DNA of 64,000 nucleotides from Owenia fusiformis (lineage: Eukaryota > Annelida > Polychaeta > Sabellida > Oweniidae): assembly GCA_903813345.2 (NCBI GenBank), contig CAIIXF020000007.1:37592759-37656758 (forward strand), given 5' to 3'. The notes beneath the pieces were generated by a model. It saw nothing but the letters and a program-made list of their open reading frames with translations, was not told the origin of the DNA and searched no databases. A program made the translations under genes and the position numbers. How positions within the stretch are numbered: position 1 is the first letter of the stretch; every line of letters starts with the position of its first letter. Positions 28,376-43,300 of the stretch are shown here, piece after piece.

Positions 28376-31300
28376 CTAAAATGATAAGAAACAAAACAGT
28401 ATTGAAGTGAATATAATAGTTTCACTTCTGTGTATTTGACTGTGTGTTATGTATTGTTTGGTTTGAATAGTATTACATTGTATTGTGTTGTATTGTATTG
28501 TATTGTATTGTATTGTTTTGTATTGTATTGTATTGTGTTGTATTGTATTTACTTTGTTTAGCACCAAATGGAGGGAGTTGTAAATTTTGAGAATGTCTCG
28601 GATTTTGGTGTTTTATTTACGGATGGAAGACAGACCAGGTCCAACTTTACTCTAAGTGCTGTGTTATTTATGTACATTCATTATTCATTCATTATGCATA
28701 CATACACAGCTATTTTAATCAAAAGTCAGGGTATAAATAATGAGTTCTAAATTCGTATAAATAGACACAGTGATTAAATGACAGTTTTTCTACCGGAAAT
28801 GGATGCCAATTAATAAACCCAGTATGCCAAAAACCTAATCTTATCTTTGCACTACTCAGCAGCGTCTGTAACAAATTGACTTTGAATATATACTGGCGAC
28901 TTTAAGCTTGCATATCAATCGAATCGGCAACATGCACGTATAAACAACCCATATACAAATGTATATAACAGTGTCAATTTGAAGCAATTTGAAATCAGTT
29001 ATGAACAAAATACTGCAATCGGGCGGGCGCCGGCCAATAAACCGGAGCATACGAGGGTATATCATAAAGTTCTCATAATATCTCTCTAATTTTTTTATTC
29101 TTCAATATATTCCAATGAAATTTTCATAGAATCTGCAGTATAGAATACTTTATTAATCGATTAAAAAATATTTGGTACAACAGAAATATTAAATAAGTAA
29201 TAGTTGCCATAGTAACCAGAAATCAAGGCACCCGGGGCAAATAAAAATAATTGAGAAAATGAGCTAAATTATCCTTGTTTACATATATAATAAACTCACA
29301 TAAATTACCAAACACATTAAAATGTTAACTTGAATTGTTGTTAAATGCTTTTACTATAAAATAAATTGATCATGTGGATTGTATGGTGTCATAGGGGATG
29401 CTTACATGCTTCATTTGATGTGATACCAGACTCTGAGAATCAAAGCTTAATGATCAGAAATGACTGAGTAAGATAATGCATAGATGCAGGGATCATCAGA
29501 AAAATAATATTCACACTGATAAAAAGTTTAGTTTAGTTCGAAAAATCCTTTGCTCATACTAAAGGTGATCTAAAACAAATATGTTGCAAAGATATCAACA
29601 TAATCACACCCTATGCGGGGTCTATTATTTATTTAAGATGAACTAAAGTGGAAACTTTCTTTTGAATACTTGACAAAACAGTTGTAGTGTCTAACATCAC
29701 TTCTAATGAAGCATTACAATCATCCATTATGAGATCACACAATTCACACTACCATTATAATAGTTTAAAACAGTCAAGAATACATGGTATTCAACAATTT
29801 GATGTGTTTCATAGCTTATTTGATAACTTATTATGCATTTAAACAAGGTTAGTTGGGACTATTCCTGCACGATTTTTTATTTGCCCCGGGTGCCTTGATT
29901 TCCGGTTACTATGGCAACCATTTCTTAAATAATGTTACTGTTATACCAAATATTTTTTGATAGATCAATACAGCATTCTATACTACCCATTCTGTGAAAA
30001 ATTCATCAGAATATATTGAAAAATAAAAAAATTAGAGAGATATTATGAGAACTTTATGATATACCCTCGTACATGGAATACATCATCTTCTTTAGAAATA
30101 ATTATACAGCGTATTGAAAACAAAATTACCGGTAAAGTAAGGCAATAGACACGAGTATAATGATTCCCGTTGAGACCAACGTGAAATTGCAAATTTCCCG
30201 TTCTAAACACGAAACTCTGAACCTGAACGTGTATCTGAAGTAGACTAATAAGCCCTTGTTTTGTATGCACGCTATACTCTTAATAACTATATTGATTCAT
30301 GTACTTTCCATTCGAGATTACATTGTCAAAAACATTGCTAGCTTAAAGTCTCTAATAAAAATTAGCTTCATCTAACCGCCGAAACAGACAGATGCGCGCA
30401 CGTCCACCGGCAGAATGACAATACAGCACTCCAAGCGGAAAACCTGGGGTATATTGAGTGTGAATGTTTAATGTGCACAAAAACCTAAGTAATATATGAT
30501 ACAAACTTAGGGCACATAAAACATACCATCGAAACAAAATGGTGCTATAGAATTCATCCCTGATAGTGTTGTCTGGGAACATTCCTGCAAAGACGCTGTG
30601 ATATCCTCTGGATGAAGGGCCGTATCTGCGATTTTGATGTAACATCGTGCCACACCAACTGTTGTATAAAACACCCAGAGGCCATACTGTGGTAAATAGT
30701 ACAGGTACATTTGCCCCTTTTCGCTTTTGTACACTGGTCTGTTTCCAGAAGTGCTTCCTGTGTAGACGTAGACACCGAGTATGTTCGGGTTAACCGTTTG
30801 CTCCCAAGTTACTCCACCGATATAAAGTGTTGCACATGGTTGCGAATCTACAACGAAGAACAACTTTAGTTAAATGCTGTGATATGCTGATTTAAAAGAT
30901 GGAAAGTGAAGTTCGATTTAATCGAAACTGACTTTTTACTTTCTTTCCACGATTTTTGCATAATGGGGGGCCAAAATGGATGTTTCATCCCGATATTGTT
31001 CCTCGGAAAATGAGATATCGCTCAGTGCGTGTAATTTTCGTTCAGTGCTATTTCAGTCCTGGGCATAAGATGGTAATATAACAATAACCTTAAAACATAG
31101 TGAAATTTCGGACCAAGGGCCGAAGGCCGATATTTCACTATATATTGCTATATTTCACTATATTGCCCGGGCATATTTCTGGTATATTTGCGCAAAAGCA
31201 TTTTTGGCCCTGAATGTAATATTATTATATCAACATTTCAGATGGCTCTTTTGTTTAAGATATAGACCAACAATTTCAAAAATGCCTTGGTAATGCGTTA

Positions 31301-34300
31301 ATGTCCTGTTTAAGAATCCCTATTATTACTGTTGAAAATGGATTATAGCAATACTGTTCCACATGAACATACTTGTTGAGATTCAATCAATTGACTTCTG
31401 AGAATAATGGGATTTCAGCAAGGGTAGGTGATGGTATTCTGATGTAATTGGCAAATGATGCATGTCCCTATGTTAGATCAATGTAACTGCTGAAATTCTC
31501 ATTTTCTCAAAAGAGCAAAAGTGGATCAAGTCTATAAGTAGACTCATGTTGAATTGTACTGCTAGAATTCACTTCCAATAGTTTAATTTCATTATATATT
31601 ATTATTCAATACAAAAGTATACAGTAGTTACAGTAGTTGCTTTTCAATAGTAAGAATAGGTTTTCTTAAACAGGACATTAGGTTTGCTTCTTTGAACTTT
31701 TTGTTTGTATTAACATTGAGCTATATATTCATCAACTCGTAAAGAAGCAAATATCTTATATTGTTTTGCAAAAAAAATATGTACAAATTTTACAGACATT
31801 TGTTAGTATTATTTAATGAACTGTCATCAATTCACTCTAAGCACAGACAGATCTCCCAACTTAGGACTTTACCTGACATACACTCTCCTTTAAGCGTTGA
31901 AGCTGCTGCCCATTTTCCCCCAATCACCACGGACCACTTGGTATTACTGCTCAAGGCTCCTAGCGTCAATGCCGTGTCATCTCCCTTTATTCCAACTGAC
32001 GAAGAACCTGGGGTAGAGCCCACAGTCCATGCCCTTGCAGGCTTGCTATAGTAAAGATATTCCCTTCCACCCTCATGGTCATACACTGCTCGATTCATTA
32101 CTTTTTTAGTACTGAGGGAGAATACACCCTGGCGGTTTAGTTGTGCACTTGGATAACCACCGAGGAAAAACTTCGGGCAATTGTTTTCAGCTCCAACTTA
32201 GTATAAAAGTGACACATTTCAGGCTCATGAATATTAAATAGGTCTATAAGGGGTGTTCCCTAGCCCAAGGTTTTAAGTAACAATGCCGATGGCGCATTTA
32301 ACGACATGATGATGATCATGATATTTAGATAGAGAAGAACACATTCAAAAAGTAAGAACAATTCGGTAACCACATTTGTAAATCGCAACCTTAATATTAA
32401 TTGATTGGGATTGAGAATTTGATTAAGGATTAATAAGCGACCCGTACCTGTATAGCATCTTGCGCTCAATTTTGGAGCAGGTACCCACGATCCGCCAGCA
32501 ACTGCAACAAACCAAGTTGTGCTAACCGCCTCTGGGGTAAGAGAGGGGTCGATACTGTATACTCCACCTCTAACTCCCCCGATTTCAGGCCCGATGAACC
32601 ATCTATAAAGGTCAGCATTGTAAAACAGGAACTCAACATCCGATTCGTGTTGGTATACAGGACGGTCGTTAAATGTCTCCGCCTCCAGAAAGTATAGACC
32701 TTGTCGAAACTGTTGACGGGGATCATCGTCGAAAAGGATCGTATTACAAGCAGAGGGAGCTATAATATGATAACATAACTTTGCTTAGGGTATGGTTAAA
32801 GCTGCGATGACTTTTAATCCATAAGCGTATGTAAATGCCACATCCACAGACCATTTACAAAATGGAAATTTGTACTATTTAACCGAAGGGGTGAGATAGT
32901 TAATACGTTTAATATACAGAATGGTAAAAAAACGGCAAACCTGCCGCTATTTTCCTCACATTTTTGTCATTTAGAAAAGTACTTCCTGATATTTAATACA
33001 TGAGTCATCATTTAATTTTTACCAGCCTACAATATTTTCGACCATCAGATGAATAGTTACAATGTTACAGCACTTTAAACATCATGCTCAAGATGCCAAT
33101 ATTGCGCTGTGGGCAAACCTGCACCCGTCGTACAAAATGTTCATACCGAAGTTCTACCTGTGGAATATGCCAAAGATAAACTGTACAAAAAACGACCACA
33201 GGACAATTACAGAACTAAAAAGGAGATCATAATAGTCATTCAAGCAATACCTACTGAGGATTGTGGATGGGTCATAGACAACTTGTGCAGGTTTGCACAA
33301 GCGCGATGATGACCACACCTATGGCATGTTGTTTAAAGGCAGAATCAGAGCAATGGGGGTGAAAAAATACAAGCAATGTGACAATTGACCTACCAATCTA
33401 TTCCTTACAATCTTAAATACAATATCTCCCAAAAGATTCACGCTATATTATAAATTGGTGAAGTTATAATGGATTCAAAGTGCAAAAATGAGTAAAAAAA
33501 ATTTAATTCTCCCAAATAATAAGAATGGTAACCCTTCTTATTGAGCCAGAAATATTCTAAAGTTGAAACAATTTTTTGTTGGGCTGCTCGCTAGATCTGA
33601 TTTTCTCTTTAAAGTGCTGTACGTAAAATCGTGACTATCAGTATGATGGTCATGTAATATGGTAGGTTAATAGGAAATTGAATGGAGGAATTTTCACCAA
33701 TGACATAGATATGAGGACATTACAGGGTTGTAGGATTTTTGACCACCCTGTAGATTGTCTATACCTTGAAAACACGACACAGTCCACGCTGGGTCATCCA
33801 CGAACTCAACACCATTGAAAACTTCCCATGTTTCAACTACTGCGTAAGGAAGCAAAGCGGGGTCTATAGCAATTACACCATAGGTAGGGGCCCCTGATGA
33901 AGCCCCTATGCTCCAGCCTTCTGTGCCATAATACAGATATGAGTTCTCAGATTCGTGCTCGTACACGGGACGACTATTCAAAGTCCCTGTTTGCAATGTA
34001 TAAACGCCTTTTCTGCTTAATTGTAAGTCACCGCCAGTCATAAATAGCTTTTCGCATGGTGTAGTTGCTAAAAATAGGGAATAACAATAGTTGACGTGAT
34101 GATTCAGTTCAACGAAATCTTCCACTTCTCAAGGGAACGTGACTGAAAATGTTTGGGACGGTAACAGTCATGAAACTAAAATCCCTGTTACATTCCCCCA
34201 AGCGGTGTAAGATATTATTGAACTGTGGCGCCTACAGGATGGTCCAAAAAATGGGACACTCGTATTTCAAAAATAAATATTGATTTTCTTGATGAAAACA

Positions 34301-37300
34301 TGTCATAGTATATACCATTGGATAGGGAATTCACTTATCTTTAATTTGGTATATCATTAGTTCAAATTAATTATAATGTCTGTCAACCAGCGTCCATAAT
34401 ATAAATGATGTCATTTTTATTTCAAAACGGGTTTTCCAAAACTTGCAAAATCCAAGTTTTTATCAAGTTTATTTACATAAAGAGATATTCAATATGTCCA
34501 CCATTTTGATCAATTGTTGCCCTTAATTCTGGGGCTAAAATGTTGGAAATATTCAATATCTGTTTATGTAAATAAAGTTGACAATAAAACTTGATTTTTG
34601 CAAGTTTTGGAAACCCCGTTTTGAAACGAAAATGACGTTATGGACGCTAGTTGACAGACATTATAATAAATTTGAACGTATGTTTTACCAAATTAAAGAT
34701 GATATATAATATGTCATGTCTTCATCAAGAAAATCAATATTTACTTTTGAAATATGAGTGTCCCATTTTTTGGACCACCCTGTATATTATTATTATTATT
34801 AATGTTTTTATTATTCTTAAATCATAGTAATTTACAAAGTACAAGAAAGCAAGACCAATCGCCATTTGGCATTACAGGTCGCTTTAACATAAATATAGTT
34901 TAGAAGCAAGTAATAATAAAACAAAAAAAAGTGCATAAAACTATTGAAAAGTTTTGTTGTTAATTGCTTAGTTGCTTAGTTGTTGGGGATATTTTGGTCC
35001 AGGAGGTTTGGGCAAGTTTTAGATTCTCAATGCGTAAATGTAACATGATCTAACAAAGTTGAGCACAATGTTAAGAAGCAAGTTTTGTGAATCACGGCTA
35101 AGGGTATTTTCATAGAAGAGATGTTTGACTTGATCATTTCGGTTGGTGAAGATGTTCTCATCATAGAGAAGGTTGTTATGTCTAAGTGCAGTAATCATGT
35201 TTGTCCTATCATCAGTATGGCGGGGGCAAGAAAGGAGAAAGTGCTTAGTATTTTCAGGGGATCCACATGGACACTTGTTGTCGGTTACACCAATAAAATT
35301 ATGAGAGAAAAAGTGTTCTTTTAAAAAGAAATCGACACGAAGTCTGTTTAAAATCTTCTCATTTGACCTTGTTAAGTTTAGCTTGGTTGTTGGAATGAAA
35401 TTTATGTTTGGGAGAATTGTTGACCGAACAGCATTTTTAAAACTAGAGATGGTTGGTAATTCTCTTATAAGTTGGCTAAGGTTGTTCAATTGTTTTATAA
35501 TATTTAAGACAGGGGCTTTAAGGAGTCTGATAGAAACATTAGTTGGAATATTGTAAGGCATAGAATGTCTCAGTAGTCTGGTGGCTGGGTTTTTTTATTT
35601 GTCAAATATGTCGCATATATATTGTGCTACATTTCTTTTGTTTATTTTGAACATTATCCGAACATTTTTTTCATTTCTCCTTTGACTAAGGGTTTTCCAG
35701 TTAAGGCATTGAAAAACCTTGGAGGTATCTGAGCCATGAAGAACACCTGCACATATTACACCTGCTTGATAGTGCAATTTGTCAAGTTTTGCTAATAGGG
35801 CTAATGAGGCAGACCCATACAAGGCACTGCAGTAGTCAAAATTTGATGCTACATAGGAGCTATACATTGTTTCAAGGTGTTTGGATCTTACGATCCCTGT
35901 ATATTCATACAGATTATCATTTTGATGACAACTTCATGGAAAAGTTCAAAATATCCGCCAAGTATTTTAACTAACATGCCCTTAACCTAATCAAATCGTG
36001 GCACCAGGCTTGCGTGTATAAGAATTTTAAGTGGAACAGGTTAGCCTTTACTGTGGATCCGGGCTATGGATTTAATGGTTGAGGAATAGGATTAGAAACC
36101 ATACAAAGTTTTCCCCTCATGACCATTGTTATTTATTGTGTTTTGTGGATTATTTTACAGCTCTGCGAATGATATAGACCCTTTAAACTGTTTATCGACT
36201 GTTTCTAGACTGGATTTCGTCTACCCTGCATCATATAAGACTGAAAAATCCATATTTTATGAGTACTAGCATCTGCAACTATATTTGATAATATGAGTAT
36301 TGGCTACCATTTTTTAAACTTTTCTTCAACAGGTATTTTTATGACTTCAGTATGAACTAAATGTTCCTTAGTTTTCTGGTCAAGGATTGTGATATTTGCT
36401 CTCGATATGCAAACGTTTACCCCTCTGAATTAGTTAACATAGCAATCAATGACAGGATCAATTCAATTTTGCATATCGGTATGGTAAATATATTAAAGTT
36501 ATTATAGTTATATCCTGTAAATATGAACTGATGTGGTTGATTAAAGACATGGTCACTTAAATCCCTTATAACTCAGTCATCCGAGAAGGAAAATAGACAA
36601 CTTTGGTATCATAAGAAAGAGGACAATATAACCTATCAGATGGTAGCTGTGAAATTTTCCTATTATTATTCATATTTGAGAAATAAGCAATCTATTGCTG
36701 GTTTCCTTTTTTGGGACACACTGTATATCATGCCATTAAAAAGTTAAAAAAGAAATGGTACATTTTAGAGTTTGACACTCTGGCGCCGTTTTCAATATAT
36801 TTTACTCCTAGCGTTATTGGACTTCAAACAGAAGTGAAGGTTACACGCAAATGATATATCCATTGCATGGAGTAAGTAATTATCTTTGATATAACGAAAC
36901 ATATGAGTTAAAAAATAAATCGTGAAGCATTCTTAGTGCTTTTATGTAAAATAGCATGCTCCGTCACAGCGGACAAATCTTTCGATACCAGCCTGTGAAT
37001 GTGTTTTCTTTCAAGTGAAGTCCCCATATTAGTAACATATCAATCCAACTCTCTGAAAAATTATGGATAAGGGCCCCGCCCTGGCACTTTTTGAAAAATG
37101 CTATGCTTATTTTCTAAAAAGAGGATCTTGTTTTTCTCACTTTAAACATATCAAAAGTCTCCTCTACACTATATTAACAATTTCTGAAAGGGGATGGGTA
37201 TTAAATTGAGTTAAAGTTAAAAACCACATATCCTGTGTTATTTTCCCATAGGGAAAACTCGTGCTATCCATTGTTTTCAGTATCATTATGGTCATCGAAA

Positions 37301-40300
37301 ATTCATCTTCAAACTAGACTTTCAATACCATTCTATTTTCGAACATGTCTTGGACCCCTTGTTGAAAAATGTTTTCATGCAATAAAAATCAGAAAACGAA
37401 GATCCTCTTCTGAGTGAATAGGTTCAATATTTTGAAAAAAAATGTTGACAAGGGGTCCCTATTCATAATTTTGGGAATTGTTTGATTTATATTTTATCAT
37501 CGTGGGTATTTCACTTGAAAGAAAACATATTGTTTTAATAAAAAACATTGTATTTATGCCCGGAAAGTACTCATGGGGGAAGATATGACCCTCTAAAATC
37601 AATGGTCATACTGCACGTGGCCTTTTCATAGAGTTGATCCTTTATTGGCATGAAACCTTTGCTTGGGAAGGCATTTCGAAATTGCAGTGGAATTCACCAT
37701 TTTTCGAAAAATGTGATTTTTCTTACTTGTCGACGGATATGGTTCAAAGTTTGAATCCTGATGCCTTAGAAATAGCAGTCCTTCTCGAGAAAAAAATTCA
37801 AGAATGTCTCTGAATTGCTTATAGCCGACACTTTCCGCAAAAATGTATTATTTAATAACTCAACATAGTAGGCAGATTTGTTCATAATATCATGATTCCG
37901 TCTGGACAAAATAGTTCTACTCAATAAGAAATGTCCAATATGGCTGCTGAATTTAAAAATGTGTGCCGTTTTCATAAAAAAGTTTTTTTTTGGGTAACTC
38001 AAAACTATTTATGGAAATGGTCTAAAATGTATAGGCTATTGTCTCATGGGAAAATGCCCTGTGGTCAAGAAGGCATTTTCAACACGGTTGCTCATTCCAA
38101 AATGGCTGCTATTTTCGTACAATTGTAGGGTATGGCAACCCTATTACCAGCTGACGAATTTGCTCACATCATGGGTATTGATTTCGTAAAAATGAGATAT
38201 TACTTAACTTCTACTTCCTGCTGGTTATTATTTCACCACCAAAAGTGGTGACAGTTGCCATAAGTCTACATATGATTGATATTTGACTTATTTGCTAATT
38301 TGGTTATCTTGCAACCTCTGTTTTATATTTGCCAATGACGCTTTTACCGGATTAATCAGAAGACTATTTGACATAACTTTAAATGACTCGCCAATATTCA
38401 ATTTTTGAGATGCATGTATTTTTACACGGGCTTTCAGCCCTCATCAAAATGTCAAAATCCTTTAGCACAAAGTAATCGAATTATATTACCTCTCCTGAAG
38501 CGTTTGTCTTTTCCCCGCCGCCACCATGGAAATACTATGAAAAAAATATGAATTGAAAATACCAGATACAGACAAGATATAAATACAAGTGATAACGGCC
38601 TACAACAGAAGAGGTTTTGTACTTTAATTTTTGATATGTTTTGGTATATTTTGAAAAATCACTTGAAATGCACCCTTGCTAAAATCCTCAATTTCTCAGA
38701 AGAAGACTGGTTGATTAGTCTTAACCAGTTGGATGGGCGGCTTCTCACAAAACGTTCGTGTAAAAGTATACGGAAAATAATTATTATATCAATTCTAATG
38801 TTTAAATATAATCCGAAACGTATTTGGAACAATTGTAATTAATCTATTGGATACATGTCTGCAAGCTTGGGAAGCTATGAACAATTACATTTAGACCATG
38901 GCTTAGAAATACATGTATGTCTATAAGGTTTTGTTGTGTCACGTAGTCAATATTGTACTTAGTATACATAGCCATAGCCAGTTATGAGAATCACCCATTG
39001 TATAGTATAAGAGTTATCCATTCCAGGAGCATTGGTTGAGCTTGTGTATGCGTATGCAAGTTCTCAGAGCCACTCATGAACATGGTAAAATTTGAAATCG
39101 AGGAAATGGCGTTTATTTCAGGTTAACATCATAATTTCTAAACCACCGTAATATTACTTTTGTTAGGCCATCCAAACTTTTAGAGAATAATCATTAAAAC
39201 AACAGTGAACATTCTGAGATGAATTGCAATGGCAAATAGGGCCTGGTTAAAATCGGTTAATGAACGTGTCAGTAACAACGCTGTTATTTGGGAAATCTCA
39301 CCCCCCCCCCTTCGGATTAAGCTACTATATTGTTACGAACTCATTTAAATATGAATGGAATAGTGGCTATACTATTCATAGATGTATTTGGAATCCATTT
39401 TGATTGGTAAAAATGACCTTACTCCATCGTGTCATACGTATCATTGGATGAACTGCCAAAATGTAAAATCTCTAATAAATAACATGCAATAGTGCCCGGG
39501 ACTGTAGACGTGGTATAATTCCTAACATAAACCAAATTTTCAGCAGACTCAGGATGTAAATAAATAATACGTTTTTAAGAATGATTTCTTGGTCTGAATA
39601 GATGGAAATAAATGGTCAGCTGAGTATGAAATATGGTCTGTTGTAAAAGCTTTTACTCTAGCCTAGTATCATTTAATGCAAAAAAACCATAGGCTGGTAT
39701 TTAAGAAATTATCGATTTAAAATCCAAAAATAAAACATGCAGGTCAATGGATCAAAAACATTGGTGTTTTCTAACCAGTAAAAGTAGTAAGTAAACGCAC
39801 CAAGATTCGCGCAGCTTGCTGATCCGGTGTTGACGTCTATCCATTGGATAGTGTCGCCATCAAACAGTTGCCACGTATCAGCATTGATATTTTCGGGAAC
39901 CATGGCTGTATCTGTGATCATCACACCACCAGCTCCTTTCATATCCGGTCCGATAATCCAATACCTTCTAGTTTCATTTATGATATTGTGATACATAACG
40001 TGATCCCCAGATTCGTGCTTGTACATAGGACGTCCGTTATATAACGGTCCTTCGGGGAAATAAAGTCCCATACGATTTGCTTGGTAATCTTTGATCCCGG
40101 ACACCATTATTGAGTCACATGGTGAAGGCCCTGAAAAATCAGTGTTGAGCCTTAGACACTGTATTAGTGCCGACTCTTAAAAATAGCGTAAATTAAGGAA
40201 ATATGTGTAAAAGTAAATAAGTCGATTGATGACAGCTATAATATTGTATCATACTCACCAAAGTAACACTCAATTTTTATTTTCTCATCGTCAATCGACC

Positions 40301-43300
40301 ATGTATTTGGTATCTTTGTTGGATTTGTTACAATCGTAGTAAAAGGTGATACCAACGTGTGTGAATCAGACTTTAACTGCCATTTATTTCCGCCTATCAT
40401 GTTTAGTGTTACAACCCCATCAGAGGAGGTCGTCCTTTTGTAGACTGGTGCTCCGTTGGTGTCTATTTCAAACAACGTGTAAGCTCCGTTTAGGTAATTG
40501 TATGTAGACTGTTTTGAAATACCGCTGAGCCAAATCCTGTCACATAAATCGGAACACGTTAATGACAATCGAGGTTCTGTGAGCCAATCTTCGGATCTGT
40601 ACGACTTCCATGTTCCAATTGCTTCGTCGGGTGACGCCGCATTGCTTTGGATTTTAACCCCTGCAGTTGTCCCTCCTATCACTGGACCAACAACCCAGTC
40701 GCCCGACTCATAGTACATGTACTCTGGTTCGTACAAGTGCTTGTAAACAGGTTTAGAATTCCATGGCATAGCGAGTTTTTTAAAGATTCCCTCTCTCCAT
40801 TTTTGTTCTCTATTGTCAAGATCTTTAAGCTTCAGATATTTACATGGGACGTTGGTATCACCTGTAATGAGATTCAATTGAGCCATATGATCATTCAGTG
40901 TAAAGGAGATCTACTCATTATTTTTCGTCAGTAGTTTATATTTGTGATTGTGAAGGTATTACATAAAGTTAACTTGCAGTAATGACACGCTTCATTTATA
41001 AATTCATACCCCCCCCCTCCCCTATCACATCAACTAGTTCTCAATCGTTCGTTCCCGTCCTACATAAAATCGTAAAACGGGCTATATCTGGCTGTGGTCG
41101 GGAAATATGTCTAAAATAATTAACCACTTCGTTCATAAAGAGTTTTCAATACGTCCATTTTATTCGCAGTTCGTGCAGGTCGCACCATGTCGGTGCGTTC
41201 ACGTACTACGATTGATATCCGATTTCGCAACGTCGTTAACGCGTCCGTAGTAGGGTCGAAGTACGGCGATTATGTTCCTAGCCTAGATGGTCATCTCGTT
41301 TGAAGTACGTTGTCACAGACGAATTTTGGAATGATTCAAAATTCTAAATCACCTTCCCGTCCGAGTACGTCCATGAAGTTCGTAAATAGACCATGGAAAG
41401 TTGCAGCTACGTTCATTAAGTTTGCACTCAGTTTGAACATGTTCGGCAAAGTGTTTACAGTAAGAACTCAATGGCAACTAATTCTGGCTGATAGCTTTAT
41501 TTTTAGCGAACTCGTTCATAATACGTCCTTAGTCAGTTTTAACCCGTTTGCAATTAGTGTTACCTTGTTCTCAATACGTCTTCAGTCAATTCAACTAGTA
41601 CTCGTTCTAAAATCGTCTCTTCTAAAATTGAAGTACGATAGATCCGTTCGTAGTGCGTCAAGCTCGTTTTAAGGACGTTGTCACTTGTTCTAATTGCAGA
41701 ACGTGACGGCCATCGAAAATTTTGAGAATGCTTCTGAAAGTTCTGGCGGACTTTTCATACGAGTACGTTCATGGCCTTTGTAAGTTCTAAGTACGTCCAT
41801 TCCGTCCGTTCACAGTTTAAACCCGTTTTCGAGAACGTAGTGAGAATTATATTGGTGTGATAGTACGGTTACCCTACTATCACACCAAACTCGTTCTCAC
41901 TACGTTCTTGAAAACGGGCTTCAATTGTGTACGAACGGACTGGACGTACTTAGAACCGTTTGGGGTCTATTTACAAACTTCATCGAACGTACTTGAACGG
42001 ATAGGTCCTCTAGAACTTAGAACATGCTAAAAATGCTCTCGTGGTCGTCACGTTCTATTATTAGAACGAGTGACAACGTATTAACGACGAACTGGACGTA
42101 CTACGAACGGAACCGTCGTACTTCAATCCTACTAAGGGCGTTTTTACAACGAGTTGAACTTTCTGAGGATGTATTGCGAACGAGGTAGAACTAATTGCAA
42201 ACGGGTTTAAACTGATTAAGAACGTATTGAAGACTGCTTATGAACGAGTTAGCAAAAATATAGCTATCACACCAAACAAGTTGCCACTGCGTTCTTCAAA
42301 ACTGGTTTTAAACTGTGTGGGAACGGAATGAACGTAGCTGCAACCTTCTAAGGACTATTTACGAACTTCATGAGCGTTCTCAGACGGAAAGGTGATTTTA
42401 GAATTAAGAAATGATTCAAAATTCGATGGCGACCATGCCGTTCTGCAATCAGGTCATGATGACCTTTTAGACTAAGGGACGCGTTGTACGACGTTGCACA
42501 CCGACGTGGTGCGACCTGAACTAACTGTTAAAGAGATGGACGTATTGAAGACTGCTTATGAACGAAGTAGCTTATTATTTTTGACATATTTCCCGACCAC
42601 ACAGCCAGATTGAGCCCGTTCTACGACGTTTTCGTAGGACTGGCAAGAACTAGTTTGGTGTGATAGGGGGGTAACAGGATGAAACTCGTTAGAATCAATT
42701 TTACACCAAAAACGTGATTTTTAAATCATTGTTCTTCAAATGACTAGTTTTGAACCAAGCCGATGGCTCCTGAAAACCTACCTGTCGTAGAAAAATATTC
42801 AAGTTGAAATCCGGTCTTCATGCCGATACCAACGAAAACATCATTTGACCTAAGGAGGATCATCATTTCGTTTCCGACGGACACAAACGTTTTGCTCGGT
42901 TTTCCAGTGCAACAGTACCTATGATAAAGCGAATAAGCAGAATCTAATAAATAAGTTTTATATAAATAACACGAATAAGCCGACATCGGCTGGAGGTCAT
43001 CTTAAACCTGCTATAGTGTTATAATTAATGAATAATGAACGTGAATTTATATGTGACACTATTATCTCAATTGATTGTTATGATACGAAGTATGACAAAA
43101 ATGTAAATATGAGTTATAGTTTAAAAGTATATTTAAAATTTAGTTTCCAGTGTCCCTGCATGGAATAATATATTGGTACCTTGGTCCAGTATGTCCAAGA
43201 TCTGCATATCTAATTTCAAGCCAATCATGGTCACATACAGGTGAATTCGTGCTAGCACAGTCTGTTTCAAAATCGCCGACGACACGTGCATTTACATGTT

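Noticed and set aside
28376-28567. 63-codon minus-strand frame of NTIQYNTIQ repeats
   Set aside because: Translation of the (TATTG)n microsatellite.
41310-41672. 120-codon plus-strand frame
   Set aside because: Inside the giant inverted repeat; low stop frequency comes from repeated CGTTC-type words.
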